Below, piece after piece: positions 1-8,335 of a stretch of DNA of 64,000 bases. The stretch spans positions 1 through 64,000 of the forward strand of contig CANCCF010000001.1 in the NCBI GenBank assembly GCA_947374485.1, written 5' to 3'. The translations under genes and the position numbers were made by a program. A model generated the notes under the pieces. It saw only the letters and a program-made list of their open reading frames with translations. It made no database searches and was not told the DNA's origin. How positions within the stretch are numbered: position 1 is the stretch's first letter; each line of letters starts with the position of its first letter. This DNA is from Comamonadaceae bacterium. GTDB lineage: Bacteria; Pseudomonadota; Gammaproteobacteria; Burkholderiales; Burkholderiaceae_C.

Positions 1-1
1 C

Positions 2-67
2 GTGGTGGAGATCACGCGGCTATGGACCTTCAGTAGCGGCTTGCGCCTGACCAAGACCAACCGCTAA
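2..67 (+). CDS. C-terminal end of an unidentified gene (truncated by window edge)
   Basis: An open frame enters from the left edge and stops with TAA at 65-67. It gives 21 residues ending in LTKTNR. It is the only frame that stays open from the edge to a stop in front of the convergent yebC gene, whose stop lies 47 bases further on. The fragment is too short to place in a family, and it could be non-coding. Confidence 0.3.
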   Translation: MVEITRLWTFSSGLRLTKTNR

Positions 68-113
68 GAAAGAACCCGGCGCACTGCAGAACCCAAAGCG
101 TCGGGGGCACAGT

Positions 114-827
114 TCAGCCCGCCAGCCCCACGTACACCTCTTGCACGTCGTCGTGCGCATCGATGGCGGCCAAAAAGGCCTCCACCTCTTCCAGCGCTTC
201 GGCGCTCAAGCTGGCGGGGTCCACCGGGTTTTTGGGCTTGTAACCGAGCTTCATGGACAGCACGTTGAAGCCCTGTGCGGGCAGCGCGCGGCTGACCAGG
301 TCGAGGTCGGCAGGGGCGGTGAGGAACAGGGTGTTGCCCGCGTCTTCACCGGGCTCCAGGTCTTCGGCACCGGCTTCAATCGCGGCGGTTTCGGCGTCCG
401 CGCCGGGGCTGGCCGGGGCGGCCTCGATCATGCCCAGGTGGTCAAAGTCCCAGGCCACCGAGCCGCTGGTGCCGAGCTGGCCCCGGCGAAACAGCACGCG
501 CATTTCGGGCGCGGTGCGCTTGACGTTGTCGGTCAGGCATTCGACCATCACGGCCACCTGGTGCGGGGCATAGCCCTCGTACATCACACGCTCGTACTGG
601 GTGGCGTCGTCGCCCGTGCCGGAGCCCTTTTTCAGGGCCCGGTCCAGCGTGTCCTTGGGCATGGAGACCTTGCGGGCCTGCTCCACCACCAGGCGCAGGC
701 GCGCGTTGCTGGCGGGGTCGGCGCCATTGCGAGCGGCCACGGTGATTTCTTTCACCAGCTTGGTGAACATCTTGCCTCTGGCGTTGGCTGCCAGATCCTT
801 ACCCTTTGCTTTCCACTGCGCGCCCAT
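114..827 (-). CDS. yebC: YebC/PmpR (TACO1) family protein
   Basis: This 237-residue protein has the usual length of the YebC family. It opens with MGAQWKAKGKDLAANARGK, a variant of the family's GHSKWAxIKHKK-type N-terminus, followed by FTKLVKEI and NARLRLVVEQARK. Family members are cytosolic; older work described them as transcription regulators and newer work links them to translation of difficult peptide sequences on the ribosome. The ATG at 827 gives the conserved N-terminus directly. It stands alone, with an MFS gene 57 bases upstream on the same strand. The family call is secure; the physiological role here is not shown by the sequence. Confidence 0.9.
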   Translation of the reverse strand: MGAQWKAKGKDLAANARGKMFTKLVKEITVAARNGADPASNARLRLVVEQARKVSMPKDTLDRALKKGSGTGDDATQYERVMYEGYAPHQVAVMVECLTDNVKRTAPEMRVLFRRGQLGTSGSVAWDFDHLGMIEAAPASPGADAETAAIEAGAEDLEPGEDAGNTLFLTAPADLDLVSRALPAQGFNVLSMKLGYKPKNPVDPASLSAEALEEVEAFLAAIDAHDDVQEVYVGLAG

Positions 828-884
828 GACGGATATTCCTTGTGTGATTGAAGACGCCCGTTGGCGCCTGGAGGTGGTGGGATT

Positions 885-2135
885 CTAAGACGCCGGGCGC
901 GCGCCACCGGCCGCTGTGCGCAGGGAGCCCAGCGCAATCAGCGCGGCCACGGCTTGGAAGCCGATGATGGTCAGCACCGAGCCACGCCAGCCCCAAGCCT
1001 CAAAAGCCAGCCCGGCCAGCCAGGCACCGGCCGCACCGCCCGCGTAGTAGGCCAGGTAGTAGATGCCGGTGGCCAGCGAGCGGCCCTCGGTGACGGTGTC
1101 GGCAATGTGGCCAATGGTGGCCGACTGGCAAATGAACACGCCACAAGACCCAAGGGCCAGGCCCGCAATCACCGCGGCCAGTGCGGGCAGCAAGGTCAGC
1201 AGCAGGCCGACCACCGACACCGCCAGGGCGCACAGCACCGAGCGCAAGAACCCGTGGCGCACGATGAATCGCCCGGCCAGCGGCGTGACCACCACGCCCA
1301 GCAAATACACCGCAAACACATTGGCCAAACCGGCGCTGCCCAGCTGAAAAGGCGGCGCGGCCAGGTAGAGGTTGACGTAGGTAAAGCTGCCCACCAAGGA
1401 GAACAGCACGCAAAAGCCCATCGCGCAAATGGCCACAAAGCGCCGGTTGCGCAGGTGGGAGGCCAGCGTCTGCAGGGCGGCGCGGATGTTGCGGTTGGCC
1501 ACAAAATGGCGCGAGGCGGGCAGAGCGCGCAACACCCACACGGCGCCCAGCAGGTTGAGCGCGGCCAGCGCCAGGTAGGCCGCGCGCCAGCCCCACACGT
1601 CGCTGATATGGCCGGTGAGAAAGCGCCCACTAAAGCCCCCCATGACCGTGCCGCCCACATAGGCGCTGGTCATGCGCGCCACACCACCACCCCGGAACTC
1701 TTCCGACAGATAGGCAATCAGCACCACCACAATGCCGGGCACGGCCAGCCCCTGCACAAAGCGCAGCAGCACGATGGTGTGCAGGCTGTGGGCAAAGGCC
1801 AGCAAGGCGGTGGGCACGGTCAGGGCAAAGAGCGCGCTGCACAGGATGCGCTTGCGCCCCAACGCGTCCGAGAGCATGCCCATGAAGGGCGACACCAGCG
1901 CAACCGCCAGCACCGTGGCACCCACGGTGGCGCCAGCCTGCACGGGCGTGGCCGCGAATTCGCGCATGACCAGGGGCAGCACGGCCTGCATGGCATACAC
2001 GTTCAAAAAGGCAAAGAAGCCAATGACCCAGACCACCGGGCGCGAGGCTTGAATGCCGTCACCTTGCAGCAGCAGGCGCAACAGGCGCCAGTGGGCTGCC
2101 AAAGGCGCGAACGGGGAAGGTGGGGAATGGGACAT
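885..2135 (-). CDS. MFS transporter (drug-efflux/YnfM-like type)
   Basis: A 416-residue inner-membrane protein with about twelve hydrophobic segments. After a short soluble N-terminus comes VWVIGFFAFLNVYAMQAVLPL, then the loop motif GMLSDALGRKRIL (the MFS GxLaDrxGrkr signature between TM2 and TM3). The start chosen is the ATG at 2135 (MSHSPP), preceded by an AGGG stretch; the frame continues open to 2213 but that extension is hydrophobic and unlike the family N-terminus. It probably exports a small molecule by proton antiport. The substrate cannot be read from the sequence. Its promoter side faces the LysR remnant at 2229, so it may once have been controlled by that regulator. Confidence 0.82.
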   Translation of the reverse strand: MSHSPPSPFAPLAAHWRLLRLLLQGDGIQASRPVVWVIGFFAFLNVYAMQAVLPLVMREFAATPVQAGATVGATVLAVALVSPFMGMLSDALGRKRILCSALFALTVPTALLAFAHSLHTIVLLRFVQGLAVPGIVVVLIAYLSEEFRGGGVARMTSAYVGGTVMGGFSGRFLTGHISDVWGWRAAYLALAALNLLGAVWVLRALPASRHFVANRNIRAALQTLASHLRNRRFVAICAMGFCVLFSLVGSFTYVNLYLAAPPFQLGSAGLANVFAVYLLGVVVTPLAGRFIVRHGFLRSVLCALAVSVVGLLLTLLPALAAVIAGLALGSCGVFICQSATIGHIADTVTEGRSLATGIYYLAYYAGGAAGAWLAGLAFEAWGWRGSVLTIIGFQAVAALIALGSLRTAAGGARPAS

Positions 2136-2228
2136 GCGGGGCCCTGATGCTAACGCGCCGGGCAGACCCGCCACGCCAATACCGATGGCGACACTGGCAA
2201 TAATCAAGGCCACATTTGTAAGGCGTCT

Positions 2229-2645
2229 ATGGTCCGGTTGATGTCAATGCGGGTGTTTCAAAAGGTCATAGACGGGGGGGGCTTTGCCGCGGCCGCGCGC
2301 GCTGGACATCGAGGTGGCCGCGCACCAAGTGCCGCCTGGGCTGCAACCAACCCTTCAAGCCCGAAGAACTGGCAGGCCACGACGTGCTGCGCCTCAAGAC
2401 CGCCGGCAGCCACCCGCAACTGTGGCGCCTGTTGAATGCGGATCAGGGCGATGCACCCGTGGATGTGGCGGTCCAGCCCGGCCTGTGGGTGAACCACAGC
2501 GACACGCTGCTGCGCGCCAGAGCCTGTACGCCGCCCTGCCCAGCCGACAGTTCCTGCCGGAGCGCAGCCGCGTGTTTCTGGAGTATTTGACCGAGCAGAC
2601 GCGCCTGCAGGTGCAGGCGGCGACAATGGCTTGCAATGCGTGTTA
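2229..2645 (+). pseudogene. Decayed LysR-family regulator
   Basis: Three pieces of a LysR regulator are readable in different frames. The first is the helix-turn-helix start (MRVFQKVIDGGGFAAAAR). The second is a stretch of the effector domain (EELAGHDVLRLKTAGSHPQL ... VNHSDTLLRA). The third is the typical C-terminus (LYAALPSRQFLPERSRVFLE) ending at TAG 2643-2645. A complete LysR protein needs about 300 codons; here only about 140 remain, so most of the middle is deleted and at least two frame changes separate the parts. It starts divergently from the MFS gene at 2135, the usual layout of a LysR regulator and its target, so that gene has probably lost its regulator. Confidence 0.75.
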
Positions 2646-2649
2646 GCGC

Positions 2650-2847
2650 TTACGCCGCCTTGCTGTGGGCGAGCTCCATCGGAAACGCGCCGGTGGCAGC
2701 CGCATCAAGCACCACAATCTCAACCGCCGTGCCATCGGCCGCATACGAAACATGCGTATTCCAGTCCTGCGACACCTCACGGGTAACGGGCTTGTCGGAC
2801 AGCCGGATCACCAGGATGTCGTCTTCGTCGTAATACGTCGTTCGCAT
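2650..2847 (-). CDS. DUF2283 domain protein (antitoxin-like)
   Basis: A 65-residue acidic protein starting MRTTYYDEDDILVIRLSDKP. The pattern 'xYYdeDdIlxixls' followed by a beta-rich core ending in VVLDA is typical of DUF2283 (YuzE-like) proteins. It lies 3 bases behind the DUF4258 gene on the same strand, so the two are co-transcribed. DUF4258-DUF2283 pairs are widespread and are often treated as toxin-antitoxin-like modules, with the DUF2283 protein as the presumed neutralising partner; function is mostly untested. The ATG is the only plausible start. Confidence 0.7.
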   Translation of the reverse strand: MRTTYYDEDDILVIRLSDKPVTREVSQDWNTHVSYAADGTAVEIVVLDAAATGAFPMELAHSKAA

Positions 2848-2850
2848 GGT

Positions 2851-3105
2851 CTAGTCCTCCGGCGTGAAATCATGCAGCACGGTCTTCACAATAACAGCGT
2901 TTTCCAAAACCAGTACAGCGCAAATCAGGTTGTCGATACGGCCAGTTAATGGCTTATAGGCCCACAGATGGCTGGCATCTTTGAACCGCGTCCCGCCTGT
3001 ATCAATCACTTCCAGCAGTTCAGCGTCCGATACGCGGCGCTCGACCATGCGGATAACCGCATGGCGAGACAGAACGACGGGGCGACTGAAACGTTTGCTG
3101 TACAT
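2851..3105 (-). CDS. DUF4258 domain protein (toxin-like partner of DUF2283)
   Basis: An 84-residue basic protein with the DUF4258 signature VVLSRHAVIRMVERRVSDAE near the N-terminus and a C-terminal beta region ending in HDFTPED. The fold is RelE-like in related families, and the His and Arg residues of the 'H..xRmxeR' motif are the likely functional residues. The start at 3105 (MYSKRF) gives the family's normal length; a longer open frame to 3195 runs into the neighbouring dehydrogenase gene and was not used. It is directly followed by the DUF2283 gene. Confidence 0.65.
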   Translation of the reverse strand: MYSKRFSRPVVLSRHAVIRMVERRVSDAELLEVIDTGGTRFKDASHLWAYKPLTGRIDNLICAVLVLENAVIVKTVLHDFTPED

Positions 3106-3142
3106 GGGGCATTGTATTTTTGCGCTGCAAAGTGGGCGTGAC

Positions 3143-4174
3143 TTAAACCGCCTCCGGCATGCCACTGCCCAGCGAGCGCGTGATCGCCAGGCCAATGCGT
3201 GTGGCCTCCAGCGCGTCCGAGAGCGTCAGGGTCAGCGGGCTCTCACCACGGCAGGCGGCCACAAAGGCTTTCATCTCGGCGGCAAAGGCCGATTCAAAGC
3301 GCTCGTAGAAGTCTTTTAAAACGGCATGGCGCACGCCGTGCTGGTCGCTTGTGACGACGCGGTTGGCCGCGGCGTGTTCGCCGACCAGCAGCTTGCCTGC
3401 GGTGCCAATGACTTCGGTGCTGGTCTCATGGCCGTGGGCCATGGTGCGCGAGGCGTAGAGCACGGCTTTGGCGCCGCCTTCAAACTCCACCACCGCCAGC
3501 CCATTGTCCACATCACCGCAGGCGGCCAGTCCCGGGTGCAGGGCGATGGTGCCGGTGGCAAAGGCGCGCAGGGCTTTGGGGCGGCCCAGCATCCAGCGCG
3601 CCAGGTCGATGTCGTGCACGCTGCAGTCCATGAAAATGCCGCCCGAACTGGGGGCGAACTTCACAAAAAAGCCTTCGGGGTCGTTCTGGTCGCAGGTCTG
3701 TGAGCGCACCAGGAAGGGCTTGCCGATTTCGCCCGCCGCCACCGCGGCTTGGGCCGCCAAGTAGCTCGGGTCAAAGCGGCGCACAAAGCCCACCATGGCC
3801 ACCAGGGCGGGGTGTTGTTCGGCCTCGGCCAGCACGCGCTCGCAGTCGGGCACGTTCAGGGCCAGGGGCTTTTCCACAAACACGTGCTTGCCCGCCTTCA
3901 AGGCGGCAATGGTCTGGTCGGCATGCAGGTTGGTCGGAGTGACCAACACCACGGCGTCTACGTTGTCGTCCTGCAGCAGGCTGTCCAGATCGTTGTAAAT
4001 GCTGGCCACGCCCAACTGGTCGCGAGCCAAAGCACGCTCGGCTTCCACCGGGCTGCAGGCCGCCACCAGTTTGCAGTGGGGCGTGTGGAAGGCCAGGGCG
4101 GCGGCGTGGCGCTGGCCCAGGCGGCCCAGCCCCGCAATGCCGACACGCAGTGCCGGTGTGGGGGTTGCCTGCAT
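3143..4174 (-). CDS. Gfo/Idh/MocA-family NAD(P)-dependent dehydrogenase
   Basis: A 343-residue cytosolic oxidoreductase. The N-terminal Rossmann motif is GIAGLGRLGQRH (about residue 11), followed by the family signature HVFVEKPLAL with the conserved Lys near residue 100. The C-terminal domain carries GGIFMDCSVHDIDLARWMLG, whose Asp and His form the usual catalytic pair of inositol dehydrogenases. The start is the ATG at 4174, two bases behind the iolG stop, so the two are one operon. It most likely oxidises an inositol isomer or derivative (scyllo- or chiro-inositol, or an amino-inositol). Which hydroxyl it attacks cannot be decided from the sequence. Confidence 0.82.
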   Translation of the reverse strand: MQATPTPALRVGIAGLGRLGQRHAAALAFHTPHCKLVAACSPVEAERALARDQLGVASIYNDLDSLLQDDNVDAVVLVTPTNLHADQTIAALKAGKHVFVEKPLALNVPDCERVLAEAEQHPALVAMVGFVRRFDPSYLAAQAAVAAGEIGKPFLVRSQTCDQNDPEGFFVKFAPSSGGIFMDCSVHDIDLARWMLGRPKALRAFATGTIALHPGLAACGDVDNGLAVVEFEGGAKAVLYASRTMAHGHETSTEVIGTAGKLLVGEHAAANRVVTSDQHGVRHAVLKDFYERFESAFAAEMKAFVAACRGESPLTLTLSDALEATRIGLAITRSLGSGMPEAV

Positions 4175-4176
4175 GC

Positions 4177-5172
4177 TCAGAACACCACCGGCTGGCCGCT
4201 GTTGGCGCTCAGCGTGGCCGCATCGGCCAGCTTCTGTGCAGCCACACCATCGGCCACGGTGGTCTTGAAGGCCGCGCCCGTCTGCAGGCAGGCAAAGAAG
4301 TGTTCGATTTCCAGGCGGTAGGCGGCGGCGTAACGCTGCAGGAAGAAAGCCTCGGGCTTGTCGGCGCTGATGCCGTTCGCATTCCAGGCCACCACTTCGG
4401 TGGGCGTGTGGTTGCCGCATTGCAGGAGGCCGGTGGAGCCCAGCACCTCAAAGCGCTGGTCGTAGCCATAGGCGGCGCGGCGCGTGGTGTTGATCTGGCA
4501 CAGGCGGCCCTTCTTCGTGCGGATGGTCACAGCCGTGCTGTCAAAGTCGCCCAGGCCCTTGATGGCGGGGTCGGTCAGGACGGAGGCGGTGGCGCTCAGC
4601 CACTCGGCTTCGTCGCCGTCGCTGCACAGGATCCAGCGGAACACGTCGAGGTCGTGGATCAGCATGTCGCGGAAGATGCCGCCGGAGGCCTTGATGTACT
4701 CGGCCGGCGGGGCACCGGGGTCGCGGCTGGTGATGATCAACATTTCGGGGTTGCCGATTTCACCTGCAGCCAAACGGCTGCTGGCGTTGTTGAAGGTGGG
4801 ATCAAAGCGGCGCTGGAAGCCGATCATGCAGGACACGCCCGCAGCCTTCACGGCTTCGCCGCAGGCAATGGCGCGCGGCACCGACAGGTCCACCGGCTTC
4901 TCACAGAAGATGTGCTTGCCCGCAGCAGCCGCGCGGGTGATGAGGTCGGAGTGGGTGTCAGTGGACGAGCAGATGGCCACCGCGTCCACGCTCTTGTCGG
5001 CCAGCACGGCCTCAATGGTGGAGACCTCGGCGCCTACTTTTTGCGCCAGGTCGGCCGCCGCTGCGGGCACCGGGTCGCACACGTATTTGAGCTTGACGCC
5101 GGAGAGGGCCGCCAGGTTGGAAGCGTGAATGCGACCGATGCGGCCAGCGCCAAATACTGCAACATTTTTCAT
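4177..5172 (-). CDS. iolG: Inositol 2-dehydrogenase
   Basis: A 331-residue Gfo/Idh/MocA protein of the IolG type, catalysing NAD-dependent oxidation of myo-inositol to scyllo-inosose (2-keto-myo-inositol), the first catabolic step. Visible features are the Rossmann GAGRIGRIHASNL at the N-terminus, HIFCEKPVDLS with the catalytic Lys near residue 95, and GGIFRDMLIHDLDVFRWIL with the Asp/His pair near residues 170-175. It also has IGFQRRFDPTF, a segment typical of bacterial IolG proteins. It is first in a two-gene operon with the dehydrogenase at 3143. A promoter and a palindrome lie upstream, and the IolI-like gene is divergent. Confidence 0.88.
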   Translation of the reverse strand: MKNVAVFGAGRIGRIHASNLAALSGVKLKYVCDPVPAAAADLAQKVGAEVSTIEAVLADKSVDAVAICSSTDTHSDLITRAAAAGKHIFCEKPVDLSVPRAIACGEAVKAAGVSCMIGFQRRFDPTFNNASSRLAAGEIGNPEMLIITSRDPGAPPAEYIKASGGIFRDMLIHDLDVFRWILCSDGDEAEWLSATASVLTDPAIKGLGDFDSTAVTIRTKKGRLCQINTTRRAAYGYDQRFEVLGSTGLLQCGNHTPTEVVAWNANGISADKPEAFFLQRYAAAYRLEIEHFFACLQTGAAFKTTVADGVAAQKLADAATLSANSGQPVVF

Positions 5173-5242
5173 GGGGAATCCTCAAGTCTCGGGGGTTTGT
5201 TCGGGTGGGTATTTTGCGCGCCAGACAGCTGGCGACCCAGCG

Positions 5243-5271
5243 ACTATAGGGGCAGTTGCACGAAATGAAAA
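5243..5271 (-). promoter_or_regulatory. Predicted sigma-70 promoter of iolG
   Basis: On the minus strand, TATAGT (5243-5248) is a good -10 box. It is separated by exactly 17 bases from TTTTCA (5266-5271) as a weak -35. The GAAAA/TTTTC palindrome at 5266-5281 covers this -35, so a protein bound there should block or modulate the promoter. iolG begins about 70 bases downstream. Confidence 0.45.
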
Positions 5272-5281
5272 GAATTTTCCA
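5266..5281. promoter_or_regulatory. Palindromic operator candidate (RpiR-type box 1)
   Basis: TGAAAAGAATTTTCCA has arms GAAAA and TTTTC around a 3-base centre. It lies in the intergenic region between the divergent iolG and IolI-like genes. It resembles boxes upstream of rpiR1, the panB-like gene, iolE1/rpiR2 and the ABC importer/iolC2. RpiR regulators commonly bind AT-rich GAAAT/ATTTC-type palindromes. Confidence 0.5.
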
Positions 5282-5294
5282 ACATTTTTTACAT

Positions 5295-5310
5295 TTGAAT
5301 TCGGTTTCAA
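5295..5310. promoter_or_regulatory. Inverted repeat, LacI-type operator candidate
   Basis: TTGAATTCGGTTTCAA has arms TTGAA and TTCAA with a CG dinucleotide near the centre, a common feature of LacI-family operators. It lies about 115 bases upstream of the IolI-like gene, which is followed by a LacI-family regulator gene. The link to that regulator is inferred. Confidence 0.35.
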
Positions 5311-5425
5311 TTAGACTGGGCACAAGTGATCTGTTTTGATCAAGAAAAAGGCTGCTCCCGGGGCCGGTTTTTCATACAGTTGCGGCCTGTTCCAACCCGA
5401 TTCCCCTTTCCACCGGAGACACCCC

Positions 5426-6277
5426 ATGGCCCCCACGATCCAGTTTTCCATCAACCGCATCAGCGCCCCCCGCATCGGCTTTGAGGCCTTCTGCGCCATG
5501 AGCAAAGCCCTGGGCGTGCATGCGATTGAAATCCGCAACGACCTGGCCGGTGTGGAAATGGTGGACGGCACCCCGGGCAAGGACATTGGCGCCGTGGCCA
5601 AAGCGCATGGCCTGACCATCCGCTCCATCAACGCCCTGCAGCGCTTTGAGCAGTTTGACGCCACCCGCGCGGCCGAAGCCCGCGACATGATTGCCTACGC
5701 CGTGGCCTGCGGTGCCGAAGCCCTGGTGCTGTGCCCCACCAACAGCCTGCGCGATGCGCGCTCCCCCGAGCAGCGCCACACCGACCTGGTCCATGCCCTC
5801 ACCCAATTGAAGCCCATGCTGGACGCCGCGGGCCTGATCGGCCTGATCGAGCCGCTGGGCTTTGAGGAGTGCGCCGTGCGCCGCAAGTCGCAGGCCGTGC
5901 GCGCCATCAACGAGCTCGGCGACAGCAGCACGTACCAGCTGGTGCACGACACCTTCCACCACCACCTGGCCGGCGAAGGCCTGTTCTTCCCGGAGCACAC
6001 GGGCCTGGTGCACATCTCGGGTGTGGAAGACACGGCCCTGGCCGCCTCGCACATGCGCGACAGCCACCGCGTGCTGGTGGGCGCGGCCGACCGCCTGGGC
6101 AACGCCGAGCAGCTCGCCACCCTGTTCAACGCGGGCTACACCGGCTTTGCCTCCTTCGAGCCCTTTGCCGAAGAAATTGCCGCGGCCACCGACATCGCAG
6201 AGCGCCTGGCCTCCAGCATGGCGTACTTGCAGGGCGCCGTGGCAGCGGTGACACAGGACGAGGCCCTGCCGGCCTGA
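5426..6277 (+). CDS. TIM-barrel sugar isomerase/epimerase, IolI-like
   Basis: A 283-residue AP-endonuclease-2/xylose-isomerase-like TIM-barrel protein. The start is ATG 5426 behind CGGAGA. It opens with IQFSINRISAPRIGFEAFCAMSKALG. Metal-ligand motifs of the family are visible: IEPLGFEE (Glu), LVHDTFHHHL (Asp and His), HISG and FEPF (Glu near the end). IolI of Bacillus interconverts 2-keto-myo-inositol and 1-keto-D-chiro-inositol; that activity fits here because the gene sits between iolG and inositol-related regulators. It is followed by a LacI regulator 16 bases on. A related epimerase or hydroxypyruvate-isomerase-like activity is possible. Confidence 0.75.
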   Translation: MAPTIQFSINRISAPRIGFEAFCAMSKALGVHAIEIRNDLAGVEMVDGTPGKDIGAVAKAHGLTIRSINALQRFEQFDATRAAEARDMIAYAVACGAEALVLCPTNSLRDARSPEQRHTDLVHALTQLKPMLDAAGLIGLIEPLGFEECAVRRKSQAVRAINELGDSSTYQLVHDTFHHHLAGEGLFFPEHTGLVHISGVEDTALAASHMRDSHRVLVGAADRLGNAEQLATLFNAGYTGFASFEPFAEEIAAATDIAERLASSMAYLQGAVAAVTQDEALPA

Positions 6278-6293
6278 TGGACCCTTTTCAAAT

Positions 6294-7364
6294 TTGGCAC
6301 CCCCCACGCGCCGTAAAAGCACGCCCCGGCTGATTGACATCGCCGAGGCCGCAGGCGTGGGCATTGCCACCGTCAACCGGGTGCTCAACGACTCCGGCAA
6401 GGCCTCGGCGTCTACGCGCGAAAGGGTGATTGCCGCTGCACGCCAGCTTGGCGCCCGGCGCCTGATGCCCGAGGTACACCGGGGCCTGACGCGCTTTGAT
6501 TTTGTCTTTGCGCGCAGCCAGACCCCGTTCTTCCAGCGCCTGGAGCTGGCCCTCAAACGCCAGATGCAGCTGCTGGACCGGCGCATTGCGGTGCACTGGC
6601 ACGACTTCGACCCAGCCGACGAAAACAAAATAGCCGCCTTCATCAAAAAGCCGCCGCACCGGCGCAACGGCCTGATCGTGGTGGTGCATGACACGCCGCT
6701 CTTGCGCGAGGCGGTGCAAAGCGTCATCAAACAGGGCGTGCCGGTGGTCACGCTGATGAGTGACCTGAGCGATGTGGGCAGCCTGCACTACGCGGGCATC
6801 AACAACCTGCAGGCCGGGCGCAGTGCCGGGTATTTTCTGGGGCGCCTGTGCCCCGGCATCGCGGGCACAGGCGGGCGCGTGCTGGTGCTGAGCAACGACC
6901 TGTCCTTTCGCGCCCACCGCGACCGCAGCAACGGTTTTTTGCAGGCACTGGCGCAGCGTTTTGCGCACCTGGACTGCCTGCCGGTGGTGCAGGTGCACGA
7001 CGACTCCGATTGGGCCTTTGCCGCCGTGGACAGTGCCCTGCGCGTAGAAAACGCAGCACCTTTGCTCGGCATTTACAACAGCGGCGCTGCGTCCCAAGGC
7101 ATTGCAGCGGCCCTGCACAAACACGGGCATAGCGCGGTGTGGGTGGGCCATGAGCTGACCGATGAACACCGCAGCCTGCTGGTCAGCGGCCAGATGGACC
7201 TCATCATCGACCAGGATCCGGATGGCCAGATTCTCTCGGGCATGCAGCACCTGCTGCACGCCAACAAATGGCTGGACCAGACGCCGCAAAACAGACCCAC
7301 CGAGTTCCGCCTGTACTGCGCGGAGAACATCACGCACCAGGCGTATTTGCCAGCAGTGGAATAA
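6294..7364 (+). CDS. LacI-family transcription regulator (sugar-binding type)
   Basis: A 356-residue protein with a LacI helix-turn-helix at residues 12-35 (LIDIAEAAGVGIATVNRVLN) and a periplasmic-binding-protein-like effector domain. The recognition helix reads ATVNRVLN where most LacI proteins have TVSRVLN. No in-frame ATG lies nearby; the start used is TTG 6294, 16 bases after the IolI-like stop, so the genes are probably co-transcribed. It likely senses an inositol-related sugar. Two further LacI proteins here (27304, 29739) share the unusual helix and overall architecture. Confidence 0.83.
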   Translation: MAPPTRRKSTPRLIDIAEAAGVGIATVNRVLNDSGKASASTRERVIAAARQLGARRLMPEVHRGLTRFDFVFARSQTPFFQRLELALKRQMQLLDRRIAVHWHDFDPADENKIAAFIKKPPHRRNGLIVVVHDTPLLREAVQSVIKQGVPVVTLMSDLSDVGSLHYAGINNLQAGRSAGYFLGRLCPGIAGTGGRVLVLSNDLSFRAHRDRSNGFLQALAQRFAHLDCLPVVQVHDDSDWAFAAVDSALRVENAAPLLGIYNSGAASQGIAAALHKHGHSAVWVGHELTDEHRSLLVSGQMDLIIDQDPDGQILSGMQHLLHANKWLDQTPQNRPTEFRLYCAENITHQAYLPAVE

Positions 7365-7369
7365 GACTT

Positions 7370-8227
7370 TTAAGTGGTGGGTTTATAGGGAAGTTCGAGC
7401 GTGTAGGCGAGCGCAATAAACAGGCTTTGCGCCAGCCCCATGGTGCTGGAAAGCGAGCGAAAGCCGAGCGTGGAGTTGTCTTGCACCACCAGCGTCACAT
7501 GGGCCAGCTTGGCCAGCGGGCTCATGCGGCTGTCGGAAATGGCCACCAGTTTCGCGCCGCGCTCCACCGCTGCCTTGGCCACCGCAATGGTTTCCTCGGC
7601 GTAAGGAGAGAATGAAATAGCCAGCATCACATCGCCCTTGCGCACCGAACGCATCTGGCCCTGGTGCATGCTGCCCAGGCCCGAGACCAGGCAGATGCGC
7701 TTTTCGGTGTGCTGCAGGGCATAGTCGAGGTAGGCGGCAATCGGGAAGGAGCGGCGCGAGGCGGCCACCCAGATGCAGTCGGCGTCAAGCAGCAGGTCCA
7801 CCGCCTTCTTGAAGGCGCCTGCGTCCAGGCTGCTCTCCAACTCATGCATGCCCGCCACGCTGCCCGCCAGAAATTCCTTGGCAATGTCCACGCTGGAGAG
7901 CGTGTTGGAGCCGGACTCGATCAGGTCGCGGATGCGCGCCTTGTAGTTGCGGCTGGGGGCCAGCTGGCGCGAGAGGTTGTCGCGGAAGATGGCCTGCAAC
8001 TCGCTGAAGCCCGAGAAGCCGAAGTGCTTGGCAAAACGCACCACCGCCGAGGGCTGCACGCCGCACTGGCGCGCCAGCTCCTGGATGCCTTCTATGCCCA
8101 CGTGGTCGCGGTTTTTTTCGATGTGCAGGGCAATCACCTTGAGCTGTTTGCTCAGGTGTTCGTACTCGCCGGAAATGCGCTTGATGGTTTGGTCGGCCGT
8201 AGGGCGCGAAGGGGTCGCAGTTGCCAT
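7370..8227 (-). CDS. RpiR-family transcription regulator with SIS domain
   Basis: A 285-residue protein. Residues about 1-80 hold the RpiR helix-turn-helix (ELARQCGVQPSAVVRFAKHFGF), and residues about 120-260 hold a SIS sugar-phosphate binding domain (DCIWVAASRRSFPIAAYLDY ... LAISFSPYAEET). Such proteins usually repress or activate sugar catabolic genes in response to a phosphorylated intermediate; in inositol catabolism the effector could be the IolC product. A palindrome lies 11 bases upstream of its start, suggesting autoregulation. It is divergent from the ferredoxin reductase gene and convergent with the LacI gene, only 5 bases apart. Confidence 0.87.
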   Translation of the reverse strand: MATATPSRPTADQTIKRISGEYEHLSKQLKVIALHIEKNRDHVGIEGIQELARQCGVQPSAVVRFAKHFGFSGFSELQAIFRDNLSRQLAPSRNYKARIRDLIESGSNTLSSVDIAKEFLAGSVAGMHELESSLDAGAFKKAVDLLLDADCIWVAASRRSFPIAAYLDYALQHTEKRICLVSGLGSMHQGQMRSVRKGDVMLAISFSPYAEETIAVAKAAVERGAKLVAISDSRMSPLAKLAHVTLVVQDNSTLGFRSLSSTMGLAQSLFIALAYTLELPYKPTT

Positions 8228-8237
8228 GGTTTTTGCC

Positions 8238-8250
8238 GGAAATATTTTTC
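8238..8250. promoter_or_regulatory. Palindromic operator candidate (RpiR-type box 2)
   Basis: GGAAATATTTTTC has GAAA/TTTC arms. It lies just upstream of the rpiR1 start and about 30 bases behind the mocF -35 box, in the divergent control region. It matches the pattern of the boxes at 12825, 24698, 24776 and 38778. Confidence 0.4.
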
Positions 8251-8277
8251 TTTATCTCTTGAAGTATGAAAAATCGT

Positions 8278-8306
8278 TTGCGTTTAGGCAAGCACTTTTT
8301 TAGAAT
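8278..8306 (+). promoter_or_regulatory. Predicted sigma-70 promoter of the ferredoxin reductase gene
   Basis: TTGCGT (8278-8283) and TAGAAT (8301-8306) are separated by exactly 17 bases, close to the sigma-70 consensus. Transcription would start near 8313, leaving a leader of about 20 bases before ATG 8336. Confidence 0.5.
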
Positions 8307-8335
8307 GCCGAAGACTCTTCATTCGACAACATAGT

